64,000 nucleotides of DNA from JAEULH01 sp034382075. GTDB lineage: Bacteria > Pseudomonadota > Alphaproteobacteria > Rhodospirillales > Defluviicoccaceae. The stretch spans positions 10,183 through 74,182 of the forward strand of contig JAXMOZ010000008.1 in assembly GCA_034382075.1 (NCBI GenBank), read 5' to 3'. Every line of letters starts with the position of its first letter. Position 1 is the stretch's first letter. Positions 34,724-47,586 of this stretch are shown here, piece after piece. The translations under genes and the position numbers were made by a program. The notes under the pieces are model-generated. The model did not search any database and was not told the origin of the DNA. It saw nothing but the letters and a program-made list of their open reading frames with translations.

Positions 34724-35737
34724 ATGGCAGGCGGAGCCCCGCTTCTGAACCGCCGGCGGATGATCACGGTACTCGCCGCCGCTGCCGCTGCCGCTGCCGC
34801 TGCGCCGCTGCTGCCGCGGCGGCTCGAAGCCAAGACGCCAAGTCGATGGACTTGGCGCGGAACAGCGCTCGGATCGCCGGCGACTCTGATTCTCGACCAT
34901 CCTGACGGTGCGGCAGCGGAAAAGGCGATCGCCATCTGTCTGAACGAGATCGAGCGGCTGGAGCATGAGTTCAGTCTCCAGCGTCAGGACTCGGCTCTGT
35001 CCCGGCTAAACGCGAACGGCAGGCTGGCCACCCCGTCCCTCGACATGTTGGCCGTGCTCGAAGCTGCGGCGGCGGTTTCCGACGCCAGCGGCGGTGCCTT
35101 CGACATCACCGTCCAGCCGCTATGGCGGCTCTACGCGCGGCACTTCCGCACCTATCCCGGGGACGAGGAAGGGCCTCCGGACGAAGACATCGCCGAAGCG
35201 TTGCAGTGGGTCGACTACCGGCGTTTGTCGCTGGCTCCTGGGCTGATCACGCTGCCGACCAACGTATCTGTCACGTTGAACGGCATCGCCCAGGGCTACA
35301 TTACAGACCGGGTTGCCACCCTTCTGCGTGGGCTCGGCTGGGCCCACGTGATGATCGACCTCGGCGAGATGTACGCGCTCGGGAGCCGCGCCGACGGCAG
35401 CTCGTGGACGGTGGCTATCGACGGCACGAGCGGGCTTCAGCGCCCGCCACCGCTCCTGCATGTGAGCGACAGGGCTGTCGCTACCTCTTCAGCCGCGGGC
35501 ACGATGTTCGCGCCAAGCGGTCGCCATCACCACCTCTTCGACCCGCGCAGCGGGTGCAGTGCCTCCCGCTGCATTCAGGTTACGGTTATTGCGGAACGAG
35601 CGGCGTTGGCAGATGCTTTGTCCACCGCCCTCTTCGTGGCGAGGCCGAAGCAGCGGGAGCATATTCTTAGTTGTTTTCCAGGCTCCGAGTGCCTGATCGT
35701 CGAGACCGGAGGCCGTTTTACCCGGATCGCGAGCTGA
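34724..35737 (+). CDS. nirX: NirX/NosX-type ApbE family FMN transferase
   Basis: A 337-residue protein of the ApbE flavin transferase family with a twin-arginine signal (NRRRMITVLAA) for export. It has the FAD-binding SGGAFDITVQPLW, the GIAQGYITD motif and the Mg-site region SSAAGTMFAP. It attaches FMN to NirI through the SGAT threonine. ATG 34724 is one base after the nirI stop; ATG 34700 overlaps nirI and is less likely. Forms the two-gene nirIX operon. Confidence 0.9.
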   Translation: MAGGAPLLNRRRMITVLAAAAAAAAAAPLLPRRLEAKTPSRWTWRGTALGSPATLILDHPDGAAAEKAIAICLNEIERLEHEFSLQRQDSALSRLNANGRLATPSLDMLAVLEAAAAVSDASGGAFDITVQPLWRLYARHFRTYPGDEEGPPDEDIAEALQWVDYRRLSLAPGLITLPTNVSVTLNGIAQGYITDRVATLLRGLGWAHVMIDLGEMYALGSRADGSSWTVAIDGTSGLQRPPPLLHVSDRAVATSSAAGTMFAPSGRHHHLFDPRSGCSASRCIQVTVIAERAALADALSTALFVARPKQREHILSCFPGSECLIVETGGRFTRIAS

Positions 35738-35763
35738 TCGTCATGACGCCCCGAGGTCGCCCC

Positions 35764-36165
35764 TTAGGCGGCGGCGACGCCGCCCTTGTAGCCCATGTCA
35801 CACTTCAGGATGTGGTCGAGGATCCAGAAGTTGAGGAGTTCCATGATCTCGGTGCTGACCGCCGGATCTGCCGTAACGTCGTAGGCGTCGTGCAGCTCTT
35901 GCAGTTGTTGCTCCAGCAAGTGGTGCTCGTTCAGGTGGGCGTTAATGCCCTGGCAGTGGCCGCGGCGCATAAGATCTTCCTCTCGGCGAAAGTGGCCGAC
36001 GGCATAGCTGATTAGCGTGCGCAAGATCGGGCCGATGGCCGCCTCGTCCCGACCGCTGAGCTTGGTTTCGTCAAGCTGGTTGATCAGGCTGATGATCACG
36101 ATGTGATCTGCGTCGAGGGTGTCGTCGCCGACGCTGTACTCGGTCTTCCACAGGATGAGTGCCAC
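35764..36165 (-). CDS. Bacteriohemerythrin
   Basis: A 133-residue diiron oxygen-binding protein. Iron ligands are visible as DADH, HFRREED, NAHLNEHH and FWILDHILKCD, in the H-HxxxE-HxxxH-HxxxxD order. Single-domain hemerythrins bind oxygen (or NO) in the cytoplasm. It is convergent with nirIX across 26 bases, so a link to microaerobic or NO physiology is plausible. Confidence 0.92.
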   Translation of the reverse strand: MALILWKTEYSVGDDTLDADHIVIISLINQLDETKLSGRDEAAIGPILRTLISYAVGHFRREEDLMRRGHCQGINAHLNEHHLLEQQLQELHDAYDVTADPAVSTEIMELLNFWILDHILKCDMGYKGGVAAA

Positions 36166-36338
36166 GCCTCAGGCTCCAGGCATCCAACTCGTATGATTCG
36201 CATTGCCATAATGACGTGCCGGTTCCGGCGCGATCAAGGCCCGCAAGGGCGGGCGCAACGGAAACGTGCCCCAATCACATTATGACGGCCGTTGCGCTCC
36301 GCGCCGGTCGCTTCTTGCGCTGCGAAGGCCGGTTGGGG

Positions 36339-37835
36339 TCAAGCCCGCGTTCGCTTCGCGAGGTGACCGCCAATTGCAAAGAGAGACGCCGCGGTAAGAT
36401 CGATGCGGTCCCGGCTTCTACGCTTCGTCGGCTTTATGTCTCCGGCCGCGTTCGCCTCGACTCGCGTATTCGACGTGCACCAGCGGAGGACAGGATTGCC
36501 GTCGTGCCTCAGGCGCCCCTCTTCGACGGCTTTCTCCAGCTCCCGAACCGCGGGGTTGAGCGACGCCGCATCCTGCTTCACAGGCGTGCAGGCTATCCCC
36601 CGCCCGATCAAACCGCCGACAAGCATGGAGGCACACCACTTGTCATATAAAACTTCAGTGACGCCGTACTCGCTGCACAGACTGAGAATCTTCTCCAGGA
36701 GGGCGGCGTAATCGATAGAGCTTCCAGCAGTGGCGGTGAGGAACCCGGCGTTTATCCACTCGCGATAATTTACGCCGTCTCTCATGCTTCGCCTCCCGAC
36801 AGCTTCGTCCGGACAAAAAGCGAAAGGCAGCAACGTGTATCCGCCATCAGTCTCTGCAAAGACTGCAACGATGGCTGTCAAATCCGTGGTCGCTGATAGA
36901 TCGAGCCCGACCTTGCAGGGCCTGCCCGCGTACCGTTCCCAGTCGATGGCCTGCCGGCAGCCATCCCATTTTGCCATGTCGAGCCAGTGCGAACTCTGCT
37001 GGGTCCAGACATTCAGAAACGACCTGCGAAAAACGTCAACATTGCCGGGCGCTGCCATCGCCCGTATGCACTCGTCCCGGAAGAAGGATTCGCCGATCGT
37101 CACCCCTAGCCCAGGGTGCGCCTTCTTCCAGACACGAGGATCCGTCCAGTCATCCTCTCTCTCCGCCCCATAAATGCGCACAAGCCACCTCGGGTCGCGC
37201 GTCTGTCCCTTCCTGATGCTGCACGCATGGCGGTGAAGGTCCCAGCCCAGGGCGCCTTGAGATCCTGCGGACGCTAGGTACAAGATGATAGGGTTTCGCC
37301 TCGACGCCATGCAGAGCGTCAAGGTCTCGTGCAGATCCATTTGCGTCACGTACTGGACGTCATCAACGATTGCCATGCTCAGATCGCCGCCGCGCAACGA
37401 GGAGGCTGAGGCTAGGCGAGCATGGTTGTTCTTGTATGAGATGCTTTTGCTCCGCACGCTGCATACAGAAGACATATCGGCGTTGCTTTCCACCATCTGC
37501 CGCGCTATATTGAAGCAGACGCTGGCGCTAGATGTTGTCGACGAACAAATGGCGATTTCGGCCCCCTGTTCTTCATCAACAAGAAGCATGTAAAGCATCA
37601 ACGCGGCGGCTAGCGTGGTTTTGCCCGCTTTCCTCGGAGCCTCTAGCCAAACAACCCTGTACTGTCTGTTGCCGTCGCACCTCACTTCTGAAAAAAGAGA
37701 GCTCACCACCTCGTGCTGCCAAGATGCCAAGACGAGCGGCTCTCCCGTTCGAGACCCGCTGGTATGCGTGCAATATTTTGTTATGAACGTATGGGCCCGC
37801 GCGGCAAGCTGGGGATCAGTATTCAGATCCTTCAT
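36339..37835 (-). CDS. Phage terminase large subunit
   Basis: A 498-residue protein from ATG 37835, overlapping the small-subunit stop (ATGA). The ATPase has Walker A-like APRKAGKTTLAA and Walker B MAIVDDVQY; the nuclease half has VGLDLSATTDLTAIV and the terminal DRIDLTAAS. This is the Terminase_1 family that packages phage DNA. Codon use and base composition are clearly more AT-rich than flanking genes. No portal, protease or capsid gene follows: the next gene is bacteriohemerythrin, so this is a remnant or a minimal satellite. Confidence 0.9.
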   Translation of the reverse strand: MKDLNTDPQLAARAHTFITKYCTHTSGSRTGEPLVLASWQHEVVSSLFSEVRCDGNRQYRVVWLEAPRKAGKTTLAAALMLYMLLVDEEQGAEIAICSSTTSSASVCFNIARQMVESNADMSSVCSVRSKSISYKNNHARLASASSLRGGDLSMAIVDDVQYVTQMDLHETLTLCMASRRNPIILYLASAGSQGALGWDLHRHACSIRKGQTRDPRWLVRIYGAEREDDWTDPRVWKKAHPGLGVTIGESFFRDECIRAMAAPGNVDVFRRSFLNVWTQQSSHWLDMAKWDGCRQAIDWERYAGRPCKVGLDLSATTDLTAIVAVFAETDGGYTLLPFAFCPDEAVGRRSMRDGVNYREWINAGFLTATAGSSIDYAALLEKILSLCSEYGVTEVLYDKWCASMLVGGLIGRGIACTPVKQDAASLNPAVRELEKAVEEGRLRHDGNPVLRWCTSNTRVEANAAGDIKPTKRRSRDRIDLTAASLFAIGGHLAKRTRA

Positions 37836-38359
37836 TTGAACATACTGATATCTCTCGTGCCCGATACGTCTTGGCCTCCAGAAAGAGGGGATATGCCTAG
37901 TTGCTTGGCAAAATACCGCACCGAGGCCCACCCCTCTTCGGCATCCTGAACAGCCGGGTGGCGGCGCTTAACCGTAGAGCCGCCGCGGGCAGTCGTTCTA
38001 TAATACCGACCCTCCTTGGCAAGAACCTGCTCGGCGCGCACCGACCGGGCAAGTGCATTGCAGTAGCCGGCGAGGAGCGGTTTCATGATGTCGTCGAGAA
38101 GACCCCGGCGGAGAAGTGCCGGCGCCGCCGTCATCCATTCGCGAACCGCGACCTCGTCAACCAGATAGGGCGGAGGATTAAGGTCCGTGGCGCCTCCGCA
38201 CCCCGGCTGTGCTGCCTTCTCTGAGTTCGCGCTGCAGCCAGGGATCCTAACTACCTCGCAACGCTGCGGTTTTGCCTCCTGAAGGAGAGTTTTCGCCTGA
38301 CCGACACTGCGCTTCGAAAACTTCACGACAGGGACGGTAGAGCGATCCAGCCGGTGCAT
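37832..38359 (-). CDS. Phage terminase small subunit (P27-like)
   Basis: A 175-residue protein if started at ATG 38359 (eight bases after the HNH stop); a longer start at 38422 would overlap the HNH gene by 55 bases. The central region (YLVDEVAVREWMTAAPALLRR) and the C-terminus (AVQDAEEGWASVRYFAKQLGISP) have the pattern of P27-family small terminases, which recognise the packaging site. It is coupled to the large subunit. Confidence 0.8.
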   Translation of the reverse strand: MHRLDRSTVPVVKFSKRSVGQAKTLLQEAKPQRCEVVRIPGCSANSEKAAQPGCGGATDLNPPPYLVDEVAVREWMTAAPALLRRGLLDDIMKPLLAGYCNALARSVRAEQVLAKEGRYYRTTARGGSTVKRRHPAVQDAEEGWASVRYFAKQLGISPLSGGQDVSGTRDISMFK

Positions 38360-38367
38360 GAAGTTTG

Positions 38368-38640
38368 TCAGCCCTTCTTTATCCGCTCGCTCATCGTGAT
38401 TGATGAATGGCAGCTCCTGCATAAGGCGAGGAGGTTCGAAGGGCGATTGTCTTCAGCGTTGCTATTGCGGTGATGCACCTCTTCCGATAAGCGCTCTTGA
38501 CAACACTCGCAGCGCTGATTGATCCGCAGTTTGTACATGCGGACTCGCTTCCACATCCTCGTCCCGTAGTAAACCGAGTGAGCGCTTCTGGCTGTTTCGC
38601 AAGTCTCGTATGGCGCGGAGACGTAGGGGCTCCAGGGCAT
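38368..38640 (-). CDS. HNH endonuclease
   Basis: A 90-residue protein with CECC, VHHRNSNAEDNRPSN and LCRSCHSSIT: the zinc-knuckle HNH motif with two Cys pairs and the H-H-N residues. Phage HNH nucleases directly upstream of terS-terL work with terminase in cos cleavage. This is the first gene of the three-gene island. Confidence 0.88.
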   Translation of the reverse strand: MPWSPYVSAPYETCETARSAHSVYYGTRMWKRVRMYKLRINQRCECCQERLSEEVHHRNSNAEDNRPSNLLALCRSCHSSITMSERIKKG

Positions 38641-38862
38641 AGGTTCCGCTTCGCTATGGGAAGAAAGGCATCGGAAAAAAACTTAAAAAAAAGCCTAAGA
38701 GAGCTAGGAAGTGCAAGTTACTAGAATAGCTCGCCGGTTGACGGATCCTACGTTCGGCCGCAGACGCTATCTCTAGCGCAATACTACCCTTATATGGGGG
38801 TAACTTCAACGCCCAGGAGGCTTACGCCGCAGATGATTCCAGCGGCTTGAGTGTCGATAGAG

Positions 38863-39264
38863 TCAGCGGGCTGGTCGAGACATCAGGCTGCGAAGCCCCA
38901 TGAAGGCGATCGTGAGCCAACCTACAATAAGAAGCAGCCCGCCTGCTGGCGCGGCGCCTTCCAACAGAAGCACTCCAGAGAGGCCGAGCACGTACAGCGT
39001 GCCCGAAAAGAGAATCGTGCCAAGCGCAAACGACGTGGCGGCCAAGCCAGCGGCGGAGCCCCAGCGAGAGTCAGTCAGTTCCGCAAGTGCAGCCAAGGCG
39101 AGCAACGCCACGGCGTGGCCCAGCTGAAGGTTTGCGGCTATCGAAATTATTTCGCGCGGGTAGGCATCCACCACGTCGTGCCGACCGTAAGCTGCGGCGG
39201 CTATGGCAAAAGCCCCGTTAGCACCGCCCAAGGCTGCGCAGGCGCCGGCAAGGCGGTTGTTCAA
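38863..39264 (-). CDS. DUF423 family small membrane protein
   Basis: A membrane protein with about four hydrophobic segments matching DUF423: RLAGACAALGGANGAFAIA at the N-terminus, LQLGHAVALLALA in the middle, LFSGTLYVLGL and the final helix. TTG 39264 gives the usual length (133 residues); ATG 39315 gives 150 and would overlap the DUF1178 gene. The 220 bases towards the HNH gene hold only an AT-rich patch. Function unknown. Confidence 0.75.
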   Translation of the reverse strand: MNNRLAGACAALGGANGAFAIAAAAYGRHDVVDAYPREIISIAANLQLGHAVALLALAALAELTDSRWGSAAGLAATSFALGTILFSGTLYVLGLSGVLLLEGAAPAGGLLLIVGWLTIAFMGLRSLMSRPAR

Positions 39265-39286
39265 GAGCTTTACGCCTGAGGAAACA

Positions 39287-39529
39287 TCAACCCGTCTTCG
39301 CCATTGGGCACCCATCCTGGGCGCAGGGTGCGCGGCCACAGGGAGCCTCCACAGACTTGACCGAACCTGCGTTAATCCGCGGCGCGCTCAGCGCCTTGCT
39401 GATGGAGGCGTTGCCGCAGCTGGGGCATGAATAGGATCCTTCGGCCGCGCCCACCTGAAACGCCTCCAAGTTCTCGAACCACTCCTCGAAGACATGGCCA
39501 TTGGCGCAACGCAAGTCGTACACGATCAT
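39287..39529 (-). CDS. DUF1178 zinc-ribbon protein, short form
   Basis: An 80-residue protein with the DUF1178 N-terminus MIVYDLRCANGHVFEEWF and a ribbon SCPSCGNASISKALSAP. Family members usually run to about 140-150 residues, so this one lacks the C-terminal half or belongs to a short subgroup. It ends in three further Cys (PCGRAPCAQDGC). Located just after gltD. Confidence 0.78.
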   Translation of the reverse strand: MIVYDLRCANGHVFEEWFENLEAFQVGAAEGSYSCPSCGNASISKALSAPRINAGSVKSVEAPCGRAPCAQDGCPMAKTG

Positions 39530-39559
39530 CCTGGAGGACTCCGCTCGTTAAGGAGGCGT

Positions 39560-41011
39560 TTACCTCGGCAGGTCGGAATATCCCATCAGCATCTCGTCGA
39601 CCGAACGCGCGCACTGCCTGCCTTCGCGGATTGCCCAAACCACGAGCGACTGGCCCCGGCGCATGTCGCCGCAGGTAAAGAGGTTGGGTACGTTGGTGGT
39701 GTATGAACCTGACGCCGCCTCCGTATCAGCCTGCACATTGCCCCGGGGGTCGAGCTGTACGCCGAGATCGTGAATGATCCCCTCGTGTCGCGGGTGGACA
39801 AACCCCATCGCCAGCAGCACCAAGTCGGTCTCGATGAGAAACTCGCTGCCCGCCCGCTGGCGCAACTGCCAGCTTCCATCGGGGCCTTTTTCCCAGTCCA
39901 CGCGGACCAACTCCAAAGCCTCGACCCGTCCGTTGCCATGAAAACCTTTGGTGGAGACGGACCAGTCACGCGCGCAGCCCTCTTCATGCGAGGTCGACGT
40001 CCGCAGCTTAAGGGGCCAATCGGGCCAAGTCAGCGCCTTGTCTTCTTTTTCCGGCGGGCGCGGAAGGATCTCAAGCTGGGTCACCGACGCAGCGCCATGC
40101 CGTACCGACGTGCCGACGCAGTCCGAACCGGTGTCGCCACCACCGATCACCACGACCGTTCGGCCGGTCGCCATGATCTCGGTTGTGGCATCAACGGCCC
40201 CCCCGGCCACCCGAGCGTTTTGCTGCGTGAGGAAGTCCATGGCGAAATGGATGCCATTCAGGCCGCGACCCGGGACCGCAAGATCGCGCGGGTGCTCAGC
40301 GCCTCCTGCGAGAACGACAGCATCGAAATCTGCCATAAGCTGTAGTGCAGGAATCCCCGCACCGACATGGCTGTTCGGCCTGAACTCGACACCTTCCGCC
40401 TGCATCTGCGCCATCCGGCGATCGATGAGATGCTTCTCCATCTTGAAGTCCGGGATGCCGTAGCGCAGCAGGCCGCCGATCCGATCCTGCTTCTCATAGA
40501 CCACGACCCAGTGCCCCGCGCGGGCAAGTTGCTGGGCGCAGGCCAAGCCCGCCGGGCCGGACCCGACCACCGCGACCCGCTTTCCCGTCCGCCGAACAGG
40601 GATCTGCGGCAAAACCCAGCCGTTCTCCCAGGCCTTGTCGATGATCGCGCACTCGATCGTCTTAATCGTGACCGGCTGATCGAAGATGTTCAGCGTGCAC
40701 GCCGCCTCACACGGGGCCGGGCAAATCCTGCCGGTGAACTCCGGGAAATTGTTCGTGGAGTGGAGGACGTCCAGCGCCTCGCGCCAGTCGCCCTGGTAAA
40801 CAAGATCGTTCCAATCCGGAATGATATTGTTGACCGGGCAACCCTGGTGACAGAACGGGATGCCACAGTCCATACACCGAGCGCCCTGTCTCGACAGTTC
40901 GGCCTCGTCCATAGGGACGACGAATTCGTTCCAATGGCGGACCCGCGCGGTTATGGACTCATAAGAGCGGTCTCGCCGGGAAATCTCCTTGAAACCAGTC
41001 GGCTTTCCCAT
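39560..41011 (-). CDS. gltD: Glutamate synthase (NADPH) small subunit
   Basis: A 483-residue flavoprotein. N-terminal iron-sulfur cysteines (RCMDCGIPFCHQGCPVNN), FAD-binding VVGSGPAGLACAQQLARAG and NADPH-binding VIGGGDTGSDCVG are clear. It passes NADPH electrons to GltB. It begins one base after the gltB stop, forming the gltBD operon for ammonium assimilation. Confidence 0.97.
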   Translation of the reverse strand: MGKPTGFKEISRRDRSYESITARVRHWNEFVVPMDEAELSRQGARCMDCGIPFCHQGCPVNNIIPDWNDLVYQGDWREALDVLHSTNNFPEFTGRICPAPCEAACTLNIFDQPVTIKTIECAIIDKAWENGWVLPQIPVRRTGKRVAVVGSGPAGLACAQQLARAGHWVVVYEKQDRIGGLLRYGIPDFKMEKHLIDRRMAQMQAEGVEFRPNSHVGAGIPALQLMADFDAVVLAGGAEHPRDLAVPGRGLNGIHFAMDFLTQQNARVAGGAVDATTEIMATGRTVVVIGGGDTGSDCVGTSVRHGAASVTQLEILPRPPEKEDKALTWPDWPLKLRTSTSHEEGCARDWSVSTKGFHGNGRVEALELVRVDWEKGPDGSWQLRQRAGSEFLIETDLVLLAMGFVHPRHEGIIHDLGVQLDPRGNVQADTEAASGSYTTNVPNLFTCGDMRRGQSLVVWAIREGRQCARSVDEMLMGYSDLPR

Positions 41012-41012
41012 T

Positions 41013-45662
<4,650 letters not shown>

Positions 45663-46023
45663 GTGGCGTATCCCAATGCTCGATCGCCCTATCGTCCCGA
45701 AACGCCCCAAAGACACCGATGTCGCGTCTACGACGCCATTTTCGTTTTTTGCGGCGGGTTAAGGCCCGGATCCCCATCCGTGCCACGTCCGGCTACGAAA
45801 CATTGTTGCTGTTTCGACGCATTTAAGGACACAAAACCACACACCCGCGCCCGCTGAGTGTGGGTCCGCCGGGCGCAGATTACAAGGTCGGCGCCGGGTG
45901 GCAACTTTTTCTTTCTTGGCGAGCCGCGGCAATCTGCCCTCCCGGCCAAGGCAGCGCGAGCCTCCTTCCACGCTTCGCGGCACCTGCGCGCCGGATGTTT
46001 TTCCCGGCTCCTCGGGTTATGTC
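45663..46023. other. Intergenic region, gltB to BrkB gene
   Basis: A 361-base divergent region. It should hold promoters for both neighbours, but I see no recognisable operator, riboswitch or terminator. Small open frames here have no coding character. Confidence 0.5.
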
Positions 46024-47514
46024 ATGATCGCAAAGCTGGAAAGCGCGCGATGGAGACGGCGAAAGACCATGGCATCGTCCCCGCTATTCCTACCCCCGGT
46101 CGCCAAGGCGTTATGGCAGGTGGACGTTGCCCGCCTGCCGCGGTGGAAAGGCGTGCTCCTCCAGGCCGGCCGCCTCGCCTACAACGTTGCCAGGGATGTC
46201 GCCGACGGCAGCCTCACCCTGCACGCCACGAGCCTCGTCTATACGACGCTCCTGTCTCTCGTTCCGCTGCTCGCCTTCAGCTTCTCGGTTCTGAAGAGCT
46301 TCGGCGTGCACAACGCGATCACGCCGCTGCTGCAGAACATCCTCGAGCCTCTCGGCGAGCGAGCGGACCAGGTGACCCAGCAGATCATTACCTTCGTTGA
46401 AAACATGCGCGTCGGCGTTCTCGGCGCGGTGGGGCTGGGCATGCTCGTATGGACGGTCGTTTCGTTGATGCAGAAGATCGAGCTGTCGTTCAACGAGACA
46501 TGGCGGCTCAGTGACCAGCGAACGATGGCGCGCCGCTTCAGTGACTTCCTCAGCGTCATCCTCATCGGCCCGCTGCTGATGTTCTCCGCGTTCGGGATCA
46601 GTGCGTCCTTGAGCGCGAACGTGGTGGTAGAGCGACTACGCGATTACGAGGTGGTGGGCTGGGCCCTCGAACTGACTACGACGCTGACGCCGTACCTGCT
46701 GATCGTCGGCGCCTTCACGTTCCTGTACATCTTCATTCCGAACACGAAGGTTCGCCTGAAGTCGGCATTGCTCGGGGCCACGTTGGCAGGCGTCTTGTGG
46801 GTGGCCGCCGGCTGGGTATTTGGGGCCTTCGTGGCCAGTTCCGCAAGCTACACCGCGATCTACTCTGCTTTCGCCACCCCCATCTTGTTCATGATTTGGC
46901 TTTACGTAAGCTGGCTCATCCTCCTCATCGGCGCGTCCATATCGTTTTACTGTCAGCATCCGGAAAACGTTAAACCTACTCGAGCCTCAATCGTGCTGAG
47001 CGGTCGGCTGAAGGAGCGCGTGGCTCTGCAGATTATGAGCATGATCGGCCGCGACTACTACTGTGGCGCCAATGACTGGACCTTGCAGCGCCTCGCCAAG
47101 GCTCTCAGCCTGGCCTGCGAAACGGTCGCTCCCGTGCTCGATGCGCTCGAGCAGAGCGGCCTGTTGACCCGAACTGCGGATCAGCCGGCTCGGTACCTGC
47201 CGGCGCGGCCACTGGATGAGACACCACTCAGCGCCGTAGTTCAGGCGGTTCGGCGTGCCGAGGAGCAGCGGACCTTCGGCCACGTCATCATTCGTCCAGA
47301 CCCTGCCATCGACGCGCTGGGCGAGCGTATCGACCGCGCGTTGGACAGCGCGCTCACGCGGCAAACGCTGAAGGACCTTGCGCTTGGAGAGGACGCGCGG
47401 CTGGAGCCGCAGGATGTAGGTGCTGGCCGCGCCGACGAGGGCCTCCATGTCGGCCGCGACCGGCGGCTGCGCCAAGCATCCAAAGCCACGCAACCTGATG
47501 CTCCAGGTGGCTGA
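46024..47514 (+). CDS. YihY/BrkB family inner-membrane protein
   Basis: About 496 residues from ATG 46024 (ATG 46069 is an alternative). Six membrane segments match the BrkB/YihY family: ASLVYTTLLSLVPLLAFSFSVLK, LMQKIELSFNETWRL, YLLIVGAFTFLYIFIPNTKV, SYTAIYSAFATPILFMIWLY (broken here for length) and ILLIGASISFY. The C-terminal 120 residues form a winged-helix-like domain (DWTLQRLAKALSLACETVAPVLDAL), common in the longer members. Function not established despite the old RNase BN label. Confidence 0.87.
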   Translation: MIAKLESARWRRRKTMASSPLFLPPVAKALWQVDVARLPRWKGVLLQAGRLAYNVARDVADGSLTLHATSLVYTTLLSLVPLLAFSFSVLKSFGVHNAITPLLQNILEPLGERADQVTQQIITFVENMRVGVLGAVGLGMLVWTVVSLMQKIELSFNETWRLSDQRTMARRFSDFLSVILIGPLLMFSAFGISASLSANVVVERLRDYEVVGWALELTTTLTPYLLIVGAFTFLYIFIPNTKVRLKSALLGATLAGVLWVAAGWVFGAFVASSASYTAIYSAFATPILFMIWLYVSWLILLIGASISFYCQHPENVKPTRASIVLSGRLKERVALQIMSMIGRDYYCGANDWTLQRLAKALSLACETVAPVLDALEQSGLLTRTADQPARYLPARPLDETPLSAVVQAVRRAEEQRTFGHVIIRPDPAIDALGERIDRALDSALTRQTLKDLALGEDARLEPQDVGAGRADEGLHVGRDRRLRQASKATQPDAPGG

Positions 47515-47586
47515 TGTGATCGCGCGCCACGCATAGTTCGTAAGCGGATACAACGGCGGGCTGAACCGGGTTGAGGAGGAGCGCCC

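Noticed and set aside
38657..38724. 22-residue Lys-rich forward peptide in an AT-rich patch next to the HNH gene
   Set aside because: Very short, no ribosome-binding site and no homology that I recognise.
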